From positions 2,297,501 to 2,361,500 of the forward strand of contig JADJCV010000004.1 in NCBI GenBank assembly GCA_016703025.1: a DNA stretch of 64,000 bases. Reading direction: 5' to 3'. This document shows, piece after piece, positions 42,956-50,999 of the stretch. This DNA is from Candidatus Avedoeria danica. GTDB taxonomy: Bacteria; Chloroflexota; Anaerolineae; Epilineales; Epilineaceae. The notes beneath the pieces are model-generated. The model had not been told where the DNA came from. It saw only the letters and a program-made list of their open reading frames with translations, and ran no database searches. The position numbers and the translations under genes were made by a program. Each line of letters opens with the position of its first letter. Positions within the stretch are counted from its first letter, which is position 1.

Positions 42956-43014
42956 CGCCGCACATCGCGATGGGCGGTGATCATGCATCTGGGGCGGTGT
43001 CGCGATGTGCGGCG
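42956..43014. terminator. 15-bp perfect stem-loop after the propeller gene
   Basis: cgccgcacatcgcga (42956-42970) pairs fully with tcgcgatgtgcggcg (43000-43014) across a 29-nt loop, starting 7 bp after the stop. No T-run follows, so intrinsic termination is uncertain. It may block 3' exonucleases or be a mobile palindrome. Confidence 0.5.
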
Positions 43015-43108
43015 GGAGGGTGGCCGTGCGGCGGCGCGTTGACCCCTTTGTGGCCCCTTGCCCCCTCCCCGGCGACGCTCCGGTCCGGTACGCTGTGCGC
43101 ACCGTGAT

Positions 43109-43185
43109 CGAGACCGATCGCCGCATCGCCGCCCCGTCACTGCACATCGCACACATGCTTCCCTCCTGACGGGCGATCGGTCTCG
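43109..43185. promoter_or_regulatory. 14-bp inverted repeat upstream of the methyltransferase
   Basis: cgagaccgatcgcc (43109-43122) and ggcgatcggtctcg (43172-43185) are perfect inverted copies 49 bp apart, ending 34 bp before ATG 43220. It may be a pair of operator half-sites or a leader RNA structure covering the ribosome-site region. Confidence 0.45.
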
Positions 43186-43219
43186 GTCCGGGCTCACACA
43201 GCACCGGACGGAGGTCAAC

Positions 43220-44065
43220 ATGTCCACGATCAGCCCCAGCCGCACGCATCCGCGCAGCCACAGTCCGAGCTGCGGCCCCAGCCACCCTCCCATCCACGGC
43301 CATGCCGATGTCGACTGGCGTTCGTACGCCGCGGTGTACGACGTCATGGCGGAGGCGAACCCGGCGTACCGGGCGCTGGTCGACGACTACCGCCGGTTCG
43401 TCGGCGGGCTGCGCCTGCGCCCCGGCGACGTCCTCGTCGATGTCGGCGCCGGCACCGGCAACTACACGTTGGCCGCAGCGGAAGCGTGGCCGCAGTGCCA
43501 CGTCCTGCACGTCGATGCGGACGACGGGATGAACCACCGGGCGCGGGCCAAGCGCGCCGCCACCGGGTTCGGCAACCTCGAAATCCGGACGGCGGGCATC
43601 GATGCATTCGATCTGCCCGACGAGAGCGCTGCGCTCGTAACGGCGGTCCACTCGCTCTACACGTTCCCGGACCCGCACGCCGCCATCGCCAAGATGTTCC
43701 GCTGGCTGCGGCCGGGCGGCGCCCTCTTTGCCTGCGATCCGGGCGCGCCGATCGATGTGGGCGAGTGGTCCCGCTACGTCTTCCGGCACATGTGTGCCGA
43801 TCGCGGCTTCGCCCGTGCCGCTCTGCAAGTGTGGCGCGCCCGCGAGGTCATCCGCCAGAACCGGCGGATCGGCCGAGCCGTGGATGCCGGCACGTACTGG
43901 CGGCACGACGCGAGCACGTTTCGGACGGCGTTCGAGCAGGCCGGATTCGAGGTCGCCGAGACCCGGTCGGTGTACCGCGGCGTGAGCGACCTCGTGATCG
44001 CCCAGAAGCCGGTGACGGTCGCGCGGGCCGCGCGACTCGGAGAGGCCTTCGAGGCAGCGATCTGA
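43220..44065 (+). CDS. SAM-dependent methyltransferase, class I
   Basis: A 281-aa cytoplasmic enzyme. A His/Pro/Ser-rich head (1-30) precedes a Rossmann methyltransferase fold. Motif I is 'DVLVDVGAGTGNYTLAA', the acidic end of strand 2 is 'HVLHVDADDGM', and motif IV is 'SAALVTAVHSLYTFPDP'. It is followed by 'KMFRWLRPGGALFACDPG', the familiar post-I/post-IV layout of UbiE/COQ5-like small-molecule methyltransferases. The C-terminal third is helical ('DASTFRTAFEQAGFEVAETR'). cggaggt (43208-43214) is 6 bp upstream of the ATG. Substrate unknown. The next genes, an N-acyltransferase and a ketosynthase, suggest a lipid or acyl-amino-acid product, but the 94-bp gap makes co-transcription only likely. 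Confidence 0.85.
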   Translation: MSTISPSRTHPRSHSPSCGPSHPPIHGHADVDWRSYAAVYDVMAEANPAYRALVDDYRRFVGGLRLRPGDVLVDVGAGTGNYTLAAAEAWPQCHVLHVDADDGMNHRARAKRAATGFGNLEIRTAGIDAFDLPDESAALVTAVHSLYTFPDPHAAIAKMFRWLRPGGALFACDPGAPIDVGEWSRYVFRHMCADRGFARAALQVWRAREVIRQNRRIGRAVDAGTYWRHDASTFRTAFEQAGFEVAETRSVYRGVSDLVIAQKPVTVARAARLGEAFEAAI

Positions 44066-44159
44066 GCGCTCCGCGACGCGATGCGAGTGATCGATCGCAC
44101 GTCCCTGTTTCATGCAGTTGCGCGAAGTTCACGTAGTAGTCAGGATTGGAGCTTCCGAA

Positions 44160-44783
44160 ATGTTGATTCGCCCCGCCCTCGACGCGGCTGATTTCGACGC
44201 CGTCCATCGCCTTACCCACGACGCCTACGTCGCCCTGGGCTACATCGGTCCGCAGCCCGACGGTCGCCTGCGCCACTACGCCGACATCGACGCCGCGCCC
44301 GAGAACATGGTCGTCGTGGCCGTCGACGACGGCTCGATCGTCGGTACCGTCTCGATCACGCTCGACGGCCCCAGCGGGCTGCACGTGGATCACGACTTCC
44401 CCGAGGCGTGCGATGCCGTGCGGGCGGAGGGACTACCGATCGGGGCGGCGTGGCGGATCATCACCGAACCCGGTCACCGCGCGACGATGGCGCTCGTCCT
44501 CGACCTCATCCGGGCCACGACCGACGTCCTCGGCCGCTGCGGCATCGAGACCGCGCTCCTCAGCTTCGCGCCGCGTCACGAGCGCGCTTACCAACGCCTC
44601 CTCGGCTTGACGACGATCGCCCGGACCGACGGTACGGCCGACCTCCGCACGCCGGCCGTGCTCATGCGCGGCTCGGTGGCCGAGGCCGCCAGCCGCCTCC
44701 CGCCGCACGACAACCCCGCCCTGGCGACGCTGGCGGCCGAACGCAAGCGCCTGCTGGAGGTGGTCCGCAGTGTCGCGGCGTAA
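44160..44783 (+). CDS. FeeM-like N-acyl amino acid synthase (GNAT fold)
   Basis: A 207-aa protein with the acyltransferase fold shared by FeeM and acyl-homoserine-lactone synthases. Recognisable pieces are 'RLTHDAYVALGYIGPQPDG', 'DDGSIVGTVSITLDGPSGL' (the central strand with a GTxS turn and the D after it), 'DAVRAEG' and 'AAWRIITEPGHR'. FeeM proteins transfer a long acyl chain from acyl carrier protein to an amino acid. The family is usually flanked by an acyl carrier protein, which is not present here. ATG 44160 is chosen because ttggag is 8 bp upstream; ATG 44112 would add 16 non-conserved residues. The stop overlaps the next start by 14 bp, so it is tightly coupled to the ketosynthase III. 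Alternative reading: a GNAT N-acetyltransferase with another donor. Confidence 0.65.
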   Translation: MLIRPALDAADFDAVHRLTHDAYVALGYIGPQPDGRLRHYADIDAAPENMVVVAVDDGSIVGTVSITLDGPSGLHVDHDFPEACDAVRAEGLPIGAAWRIITEPGHRATMALVLDLIRATTDVLGRCGIETALLSFAPRHERAYQRLLGLTTIARTDGTADLRTPAVLMRGSVAEAASRLPPHDNPALATLAAERKRLLEVVRSVAA

Positions 44784-45885
44784 CACGAGTCCCTCGCCAA
44801 GCCGCCGCGCGGCCGCGCCTCGTGGACGCGCGGAGCTTCCGCTCCGCCCTGGCGAGTCGCTCCGTCCGCCGTACTCCCACATCGTCGGCTGGGGCGCCGA
44901 CGTGCCGCGGCAGGCGGTTACGAACGAGGACGTATGCACGCGCATCGACTCCTCCGACGCCTGGATCCGTGCGCGCACCGGCATCGTGACGCGGCACATC
45001 GCCGCGCCCGACGAGTCGACGGAGACGCTGGCCGTCGGCGCCGCGCGGGACGCGCTCGCGACGGCGGGGCTAGCGGCGGCGGACATCGACCTCATCATCT
45101 GCGCGACGAACACGTTCGATGTCCTCGTCCCCAACCTGGCGTGCACGGTCCAGCGCCACCTCGGCGCCCGCGCCGCCGCGGCGTTCGACGTGCAGAGCGC
45201 GTGCTCCGGCTTCGTGTTCGCTCTCGCCGTGGCGACGGCGCTCCAGCGCACGGGCCGCTATCGCCGCGCCCTCGTCGTCGCCGCCGAGACGATGTCGCGC
45301 GTCGTCGACTGGTCGGACCGCAACACGTGCGTGCTCTTCGGCGACGGCGCCGGCGCAGTGGTCCTCGAGGCGTCCGACACGCCCGGCGGGATCATCGGCT
45401 TCACGCTCGGCAGCGACGGGGCGCAGGGCGATCTGATCGTCCTGCCGATCGGCCTGCGCCACTCCGGAGCGATCGACGGCCAGGCGATGTGTGCGCCGCA
45501 CGTCCAGCTGGACGGTCACGAGGTGTTCCGCTTCGCGGTGCGCATCGTCGGCGACGTCGTCCGCACGTTGGCCCTCGACGCGGGGCTGGCACTGTCCGAC
45601 ATCGACCTCGTCATCCCGCACCAATCGAACCTGCGGATCCTCGAAGCCGCGGCCAGGCGCATCGACGTGGCGCCGGAGCGCATCTACGCCCATGTCCACG
45701 CCCACGGCAACACGTCGGCGGCGAGCATCCCGCTCGCGCTGGCCGACGCGGTGCGCGCGGGCGCGGTGCGCGGCGGCGACCGGATCGCGCTGGTGGGCTA
45801 CGGCGGCGGGCTGAGCTGGGGCGGCTGCCTGATCGAATGGACGGCTCCGACCGGCACATTGAACCGAGCGACCCCAAAGGAGTGA
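44770..45885 (+). CDS. 3-oxoacyl-ACP synthase III (FabH-like)
   Basis: A 371-aa thiolase-fold condensing enzyme. The triad is intact: Cys145 in 'DVQSACSGF', His284 in 'VIPHQSN' and Asn314 in 'HAHGNTSAAS'. Also typical are 'DAWIRARTGIVTRHIA', 'LFGDGAGAVVLE' and the C-terminal 'GYGGGLSWGG'. The first about 35 residues are an Arg/Pro/Ser-rich extension absent from housekeeping FabH. The start is a GTG at 44770 inside the end of the FeeM-like gene, preceded by ctggagg. FabH-type enzymes start fatty-acid chains or couple acyl groups in secondary metabolism. Between an N-acyltransferase and an E1-lyase protein, a specialised role in making an acyl donor is more likely than primary lipid synthesis. 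Confidence 0.88.
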   Translation: MSRRNTSPSPSRRAAAPRGRAELPLRPGESLRPPYSHIVGWGADVPRQAVTNEDVCTRIDSSDAWIRARTGIVTRHIAAPDESTETLAVGAARDALATAGLAAADIDLIICATNTFDVLVPNLACTVQRHLGARAAAAFDVQSACSGFVFALAVATALQRTGRYRRALVVAAETMSRVVDWSDRNTCVLFGDGAGAVVLEASDTPGGIIGFTLGSDGAQGDLIVLPIGLRHSGAIDGQAMCAPHVQLDGHEVFRFAVRIVGDVVRTLALDAGLALSDIDLVIPHQSNLRILEAAARRIDVAPERIYAHVHAHGNTSAASIPLALADAVRAGAVRGGDRIALVGYGGGLSWGGCLIEWTAPTGTLNRATPKE

Positions 45886-45890
45886 TCGCC

Positions 45891-48800
45891 ATGACAACGT
45901 CGACGACCGTGACCGAGACCACGACGTCCCGCCGTCCCGGCCAGGCTGCAGCCCGCAACGGGCAGCAGCACCACGGCGACGACCATGCCGCCGCCAGCCA
46001 CGGCAGCACGTACGATGGCGGCGGCTACCTGAACCGCACCCAGATGCTCGTCGGCGACGAGGTGCTGGCGACGCTGGCCACGAAGACGGTCGCCATCGCC
46101 GGCTGCGGCGGCGTCGGCGGCGCGGTGGCGATCACGCTGGCCCGGATGGGCGTCGGCGGCTTCACGCTGGCCGACCCGGCCGACTTCGATCCGCCCGACA
46201 TGAACCGCCAGTGGGCCGCCACACACGACTCGCTGGGACGAAACAAGGCGGACACGTACGCCGACGTCCTGCGCTCGATCCAGCCGGCCGTCCGGCTCGC
46301 GACGTTCACCGAAGGCGTCACGGCGGACAACCTCGGCGCCTTCCTCGACGGCGCCGATGTCGTCGTCGATTGCCTGGACGTGGCCGTGTCGCCGCTGCTG
46401 CGCGTCGGCCTCTACCAGCTGGCGCGCGCCAAGGGCCTGCACGTCTTCTGCGCCCCCATGCTGGGCTTCGGTGCGATCATCGTCGACGCCGCACCGGACG
46501 GGATGCCGATGGAGGCGCTCTACGGCCGCGTCTTTGCCGAGGCGGTGGCCACCTCGAAGCTGCCCGACGGCCTGCGCGACCTCGTCGTGCCCGAGCACAT
46601 CGACGCAATCGAGCGCCACCTGCGGAACCTCAAGGCACCGTCCGTGGCGATCTCGCCGATGCTCTCGGCGTCGCTCATCAGCACGGAGATCTACCTCGTG
46701 CTCGTCGGCGAGGGCACGCCCGGCTGGCGGCCGCCGCACTGCCTGCCCGACGTGATGGTCGTCGACCCGATCCGCTCGACGTTCCGTGTGCTGCCGCTGC
46801 AGGATCTGGTGGCGAAGCACGCCGACGTCGCCGCACCGGACATCACAACGCCCGACACGCGCCGCGCCGCCCTCGCCGCCGCCGGCTGGAACACGGTCCG
46901 CCTGCCCCACGGTGCCATCGCCGTCGACCTGATGAGCGACAGCTGGCGCGAGCGGGTGCGATCGAGCGCGGCGACATCGTCGCGTGCCGCCCCCGCCGAC
47001 GTCGAAGCGCTGCTCACCGCCCGCTACGGCTTCCCGCACATCGTTCCGGTCCACCGCGGCCGCTTCGCCGAGGCGCTCTTGGCCAAGGCGCTCATCCGCC
47101 CCGGCGCCGCCGTCGTGACGAACGCCCTCTTCCCGACCACGCGATTCCATTTGGAGAGCGCCGGCGCGCTCGTCCTCGAGTTCGGCCTTAGGGAGGCGGA
47201 CGATCTGTACGACCCGCACCCGTTCAAGGGCGAGCTGGATCTCGACCGGCTGGCCAACGTGTTTGCCGGCGTCGACGCCAACGACTGCCCGGCCCCCATC
47301 CTGGCGGTCTACGTCGAGCTCGGCGCGAACGCGATCGGCGGCCACGCCGTGCGCCTGTCCCACCTGCGCGCCGTGCGCGACCTCGCCGCCGCTCACGGCG
47401 TGCCCGTCCTCATCGACGCCACGCGCGCCTACGCAAATGCAGCGCTCGTTCGCGAACGTGAGAGCGGCCAAGCGGGCCGCCCGCTCGGCGACATCGTCCG
47501 CGACCTGTGCGCTTGCGCGACGGCATGCACCGCAAGCTTGAGCAAGGACTTCGTCACGCCCGTCGGCGGCTTCGTCGGCACGCGCGACGAGGCGCTGTTC
47601 GTCGGGCTGCGCGACCTGGCGGTGCTGGCATACGGCGACGGGCTCGGCGACGACGACCGGGCGTTGATGGCGGCGGCGGTGGCGACGGGCGCGGCGGCAA
47701 CGCCATCGTCGGAGGCTGGAACGGACGACGGAGCGGACTTCGCCGGGGATGATGCGGTGGGCGCGGCGGCAGCGATGCGCGCCTCTTGCGTCCGCCGCCT
47801 GCACGAAGCGCTCACCGCCCGCTCGATCCCGGTCGTCGGCCCGCCAGGCGGCCACGCCGTCTACGTGGACGCAGCCGCCTTCTTGCCGCACCTCGGCCCG
47901 GACGACCACCGCGCAACGGCGCTGGCGAACGCGATGTTCGTCGCGGGCGGCGTGCGCGTGGGCGCGCACCTCGGGACGCCGCGGCAGGCGGCGGCGGGCG
48001 TCGATCTCGTGCGGCTGGCGGTGCCGGTGGGGGGGGTGAGCGACGCCGACGTCGAGCGGGTCGTCGAGGCGTTTCGGCAGGTGCACGTGGGGCGGGCGGG
48101 GATTGGGGGTGGCGGCCGGTCGACGTGGGCGGCGGAAGGGTCGGCGCGCTCACGGCGGACTTCACGCCGGCTTGAGTCGCCGGGTTGGTCGCGATGCGGC
48201 CAAAGGCCGGCCGTTCGGTTCGGGAGCGAAGGCAATCGATATCGCAACACTAAGCAACACCAAGAGATGTCGCAACAACAAGACGAGGAGTGGATGATGG
48301 GCAAGGAACCGCAGGGTCGAGCTCCCCGGGCCGTACGGCGAACCGAGCCGGACGAGCCGGTCGTCCAGCGCTTCATGGTCGCGGGCCTCACCACGAAGCC
48401 GTCGAAGCTGGCGTTCAAGGTCGTGAAGAGCACGATGCACCAGGAGGACGCGCCCCTGGCGGTCAGGCAGGGAGCGCAACCGGATGCGCAGACCATCATC
48501 TATGTACACGGCATCGGGAACAAGCCGCCCGCGTCGGTGCTGAAGTGCCAGTGGGACACGGCGCTCTTCGGGCGGGAGCTGGGCGATCGAAGCCGGCTGG
48601 CGTACTGGGTGAATCGGGCGTTCTATCCGACGCCCTCCGCCGACACCTGCATGACCGAAGCCATCGAGAACCTCGACGCCGAAGAAACCTCGACGCGGTC
48701 CACCATGCAGATCATCGAGGCCGCGTCCGACGGCCTCGACGCCGGGCTGGCCGCCGAGATCGCCGCGATCGCGCCCGGCGACGAACAACGAGCCTGGCTG

Positions 48801-50858
48801 ACCGGCCTGGCCGAGCGGATGGCGTCGCAGGCCGACAAGCCACAATCAGCTGTTGCGGCGAGCGGCGTAGGGGCGCGGATTCTGCCGCTCCCGCCCTTCG
48901 TTCGTCGCTGGATCACCCGCCGTATCACGCGCGTGTTTCTTCGCGACGTCAACGAGTTCTTCTTCGACGATGAGCGCCGTTCGGAGATGGAAGCGAGCCT
49001 GACGGAGCGTCTCAGCGCGGGCGGCGGGCCGTTCGTCGTGATCGCCCACAGCCAGGGCTCGATGATCGCCTACAACGTGCTCCGAAGGCTGCCGGAGGCC
49101 GATCGCAACGTAAAGCTGTTCTTGACGATCGGCTCGCCGCTCGGCATCGCCGAAGTACGGGACATCCTCAAGGTATGGTCGCCCGACGGCGTGTTGCGCA
49201 TGCCGCCGTGCGTCGAGCGCTGGGTCAACGTCGCCGATGCCCGCGACCCCGTCGCGGCGGACACAACGGTGGCCGACGAGTACGAGGTGTCGGCCGGTCA
49301 AAAGATACGGGACGTGCCCGTCGACAACGCTCAGTCACCGCGCCATCCCCACTCCGGCTCCGGTTACCTGCGGGTCCCGGTCGTCCAGCAGGTGGTGCTC
49401 GAGACCGTCGGCAATGCGTTCGTCCAGCCGGTGGCGCGGACGATCATTGCCAAGGACCTGGTCGACGGGATCGAGGATGGTCACCGCTTGGCGAGGCACC
49501 CGGTGTTGATCCAGCTGGCGCCAAGGAACGACATGCCCAAGAAGGACGGGCCCAAGGAGGAGATGGAGACCGTTGACACGGTTCGCAAGTCCCTGATCAC
49601 CGCGATCCATGAGATGGTACGGACGACGGCACGCTCGTCGCAGTCCGATGTGAAGGACGAGATCGAGCAGGCGAAGGTCGAGCCGCTGAAGCGCTTCGTG
49701 GCCGCGCATCTCACGCGCCATGAGATCGAGCAGCTCCGGACGTGTTTCGGCGACCTGAAGGTCGAGCGCGTCTGGCGTGATGCGGTCAAGCGGACGCTCG
49801 TCCACGCGTCGGTCCACACGATCCAGTCGCGCCCCGCCGTGCTGGGCTACGATGCCACGGGGCGCGATATCGGCTGGGCGGTCCTGGACACCGGCATCCG
49901 CGCCGACCATCCGCACTTCCGAATGCACAGCAACGTCAAGGCCCAGTGGGATTGCACGCAGGCCGGTGGCGCTCGGCGATACACGCCTCAGGACCAAGCG
50001 TTTAACGGCTTGGACGAGCACGGCCACGGCACCCACGTCGCCGGCATCATCGCGGGTGAGTGCCCGTCGATCGTCCTCAAGCCCGGTGAGCAGCCGCGCC
50101 GGTTCGCCGGCGTCGCGCCGCAGACGTCACTGTACGGGTTCAAGGTGCTGAACGACCAAGGCAACGGGCAGGACTCCTGGATCATCAAGGCCCTCGACAC
50201 GATCGCGGACCTCAACGAGTCCGCCGGCCGGCTGGTGATTGCCGGCGTCAACCTCAGCCTGGGCGGCAACTTCGACCCAAGCGTCTACGCGTGCGGACAC
50301 ACACCGCTTTGCCAGGAGCTGCGGCGCCTTTGGAACCAAGGCGTGTTGGTCTGTCTTGCAGCCGGCAACGAGGGCTATGCGCTGCTGCAAACCGCGCACG
50401 GCGACGTTCCGTCGAACCTCGACCTATCGATCGGTGACCCGGCCAACCTCGACGAAGCGATCGCCGTCGGCTCGATCCACAAGACGAACCCGCACACCTA
50501 CGGCGTTTCGTACTACTCGTCGCGCGGCCCGACGGCCGACGGCCGAAGGAAGCCGGACTTGGTTGCCCCCGGTGAACGGATCCTCTCCGCGCTTCATCAG
50601 TTCAAGGCCGTCGACCCCGATCCGAAGACGGGCAACTATGCGGCGGACGATCTCTACATCGAGATGAGCGGCACCAGCATGGCCGCACCGCACGTCTCCG
50701 GTCTGCTCGCAGGCTTCCTCTCCGTGCACAGGGAGTTCATCGGCTACCCGGATCGCGTCAAGCGCATCCTGTTCGACCACTGCATCGACCTTGGGCGGGA
50801 TCCGTACATCCAAGGGCACGGCATGCCCAACCTCATCGGGATGTTGGCGAACACGTGA
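45891..50858 (+). CDS. E1/ThiF-like + beta-eliminating lyase ORF running on into hydrolase-subtilisin
   Basis: The frame opened by ATG 45891 (AAAGGAG 8 bp upstream, 5 bp after the ketosynthase stop) stays open for 1655 codons. Residues about 47-300 are an E1/ThiF/MoeB adenylating domain: GCGGVGG (71-77), 'ADFDPPDMNRQ' (Asp, Asn105, Arg106, Gln107) and Lys119. Residues about 325-735 resemble tryptophanase/tyrosine phenol-lyase (PLP fold type I): 'AAGWNTVRLPHGAIAVDLMSDS', 'LIDATRAYANA' and the PLP lysine 552 in 'ASLSKDFVTPVGGF'. This lyase ends near 48.1 kb, after which about 60 residues of Arg/Gly/Ser-rich text lead to the separate protein described at 48294. I suspect two genes, with the first one's stop lost by a one-base indel. 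The E1 domain would adenylate a carboxylate, the lyase would cleave an amino acid side chain. Confidence 0.6.
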   Translation: MTTSTTVTETTTSRRPGQAAARNGQQHHGDDHAAASHGSTYDGGGYLNRTQMLVGDEVLATLATKTVAIAGCGGVGGAVAITLARMGVGGFTLADPADFDPPDMNRQWAATHDSLGRNKADTYADVLRSIQPAVRLATFTEGVTADNLGAFLDGADVVVDCLDVAVSPLLRVGLYQLARAKGLHVFCAPMLGFGAIIVDAAPDGMPMEALYGRVFAEAVATSKLPDGLRDLVVPEHIDAIERHLRNLKAPSVAISPMLSASLISTEIYLVLVGEGTPGWRPPHCLPDVMVVDPIRSTFRVLPLQDLVAKHADVAAPDITTPDTRRAALAAAGWNTVRLPHGAIAVDLMSDSWRERVRSSAATSSRAAPADVEALLTARYGFPHIVPVHRGRFAEALLAKALIRPGAAVVTNALFPTTRFHLESAGALVLEFGLREADDLYDPHPFKGELDLDRLANVFAGVDANDCPAPILAVYVELGANAIGGHAVRLSHLRAVRDLAAAHGVPVLIDATRAYANAALVRERESGQAGRPLGDIVRDLCACATACTASLSKDFVTPVGGFVGTRDEALFVGLRDLAVLAYGDGLGDDDRALMAAAVATGAAATPSSEAGTDDGADFAGDDAVGAAAAMRASCVRRLHEALTARSIPVVGPPGGHAVYVDAAAFLPHLGPDDHRATALANAMFVAGGVRVGAHLGTPRQAAAGVDLVRLAVPVGGVSDADVERVVEAFRQVHVGRAGIGGGGRSTWAAEGSARSRRTSRRLESPGWSRCGQRPAVRFGSEGNRYRNTKQHQEMSQQQDEEWMMGKEPQGRAPRAVRRTEPDEPVVQRFMVAGLTTKPSKLAFKVVKSTMHQEDAPLAVRQGAQPDAQTIIYVHGIGNKPPASVLKCQWDTALFGRELGDRSRLAYWVNRAFYPTPSADTCMTEAIENLDAEETSTRSTMQIIEAASDGLDAGLAAEIAAIAPGDEQRAWLTGLAERMASQADKPQSAVAASGVGARILPLPPFVRRWITRRITRVFLRDVNEFFFDDERRSEMEASLTERLSAGGGPFVVIAHSQGSMIAYNVLRRLPEADRNVKLFLTIGSPLGIAEVRDILKVWSPDGVLRMPPCVERWVNVADARDPVAADTTVADEYEVSAGQKIRDVPVDNAQSPRHPHSGSGYLRVPVVQQVVLETVGNAFVQPVARTIIAKDLVDGIEDGHRLARHPVLIQLAPRNDMPKKDGPKEEMETVDTVRKSLITAIHEMVRTTARSSQSDVKDEIEQAKVEPLKRFVAAHLTRHEIEQLRTCFGDLKVERVWRDAVKRTLVHASVHTIQSRPAVLGYDATGRDIGWAVLDTGIRADHPHFRMHSNVKAQWDCTQAGGARRYTPQDQAFNGLDEHGHGTHVAGIIAGECPSIVLKPGEQPRRFAGVAPQTSLYGFKVLNDQGNGQDSWIIKALDTIADLNESAGRLVIAGVNLSLGGNFDPSVYACGHTPLCQELRRLWNQGVLVCLAAGNEGYALLQTAHGDVPSNLDLSIGDPANLDEAIAVGSIHKTNPHTYGVSYYSSRGPTADGRRKPDLVAPGERILSALHQFKAVDPDPKTGNYAADDLYIEMSGTSMAAPHVSGLLAGFLSVHREFIGYPDRVKRILFDHCIDLGRDPYIQGHGMPNLIGMLANT
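48294..50858 (+). CDS. alpha/beta-hydrolase-subtilisin (S8) fusion, probable separate gene
   Basis: From ATG 48294 (or 48297, gaggag just upstream) the frame encodes 854 aa with a clear two-enzyme layout. The N-terminal alpha/beta hydrolase has 'TIIYVHGIGNKP' (oxyanion region, His72) and nucleophile Ser253 in 'VIAHSQGSMIAYNVL'. A helical linker (about 425-500, 'RHEIEQLRTCFGDL') follows. The C-terminal subtilisin domain has Asp532 in 'AVLDTGIRADHP', His578 in 'HGHGTHVAGI', the oxyanion Asn in 'AAGNEG' and Ser795 in 'SGTSMAAPHVSG'. No signal peptide or pro-domain, so it is presumably cytoplasmic. The spacer 48.1-48.29 kb is less G+C-rich and unconserved, supporting an independent start. Possibly a regulated effector with lipase/esterase and protease parts. 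No characterised relative recognised. Confidence 0.7.
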   Translation: MMGKEPQGRAPRAVRRTEPDEPVVQRFMVAGLTTKPSKLAFKVVKSTMHQEDAPLAVRQGAQPDAQTIIYVHGIGNKPPASVLKCQWDTALFGRELGDRSRLAYWVNRAFYPTPSADTCMTEAIENLDAEETSTRSTMQIIEAASDGLDAGLAAEIAAIAPGDEQRAWLTGLAERMASQADKPQSAVAASGVGARILPLPPFVRRWITRRITRVFLRDVNEFFFDDERRSEMEASLTERLSAGGGPFVVIAHSQGSMIAYNVLRRLPEADRNVKLFLTIGSPLGIAEVRDILKVWSPDGVLRMPPCVERWVNVADARDPVAADTTVADEYEVSAGQKIRDVPVDNAQSPRHPHSGSGYLRVPVVQQVVLETVGNAFVQPVARTIIAKDLVDGIEDGHRLARHPVLIQLAPRNDMPKKDGPKEEMETVDTVRKSLITAIHEMVRTTARSSQSDVKDEIEQAKVEPLKRFVAAHLTRHEIEQLRTCFGDLKVERVWRDAVKRTLVHASVHTIQSRPAVLGYDATGRDIGWAVLDTGIRADHPHFRMHSNVKAQWDCTQAGGARRYTPQDQAFNGLDEHGHGTHVAGIIAGECPSIVLKPGEQPRRFAGVAPQTSLYGFKVLNDQGNGQDSWIIKALDTIADLNESAGRLVIAGVNLSLGGNFDPSVYACGHTPLCQELRRLWNQGVLVCLAAGNEGYALLQTAHGDVPSNLDLSIGDPANLDEAIAVGSIHKTNPHTYGVSYYSSRGPTADGRRKPDLVAPGERILSALHQFKAVDPDPKTGNYAADDLYIEMSGTSMAAPHVSGLLAGFLSVHREFIGYPDRVKRILFDHCIDLGRDPYIQGHGMPNLIGMLANT

Positions 50859-50900
50859 CGGATGGGACCGGGTGATTGTATCTGTGAGACTGCGGCCGAG

Positions 50901-50999
50901 TCTCGGTGAGTTTACACATGTCTCTCGGTTGGATCGACCCCCGATCTCGGTTAGACAGCCCGCGTGTCTAACCGAGACCGAAGTGTAAACTCACCGAGA
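50901..50999. repeat. nested inverted repeats (17-bp outer, 13-bp inner)
   Basis: Outer arms tctcggtgagtttacac (50901-50917) and gtgtaaactcaccgaga (50983-50999) are perfect inverted copies. Inside them tctcggttagaca (50945-50957) pairs perfectly with tgtctaaccgaga (50965-50977) over a 7-nt loop. The word tctcggt recurs five times counting both strands. It lies between the subtilisin stop (50858) and the OmpR regulator (51132). It may serve as terminator plus operator, or be a MITE-like element. Confidence 0.8.

Noticed and set aside
44934..45890. Upstream extension of the E1-lyase frame through the ketosynthase gene
   Set aside because: The ketosynthase is encoded in another frame here and the extension has no similarity. 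ATG 45891 has a strong ribosome site.
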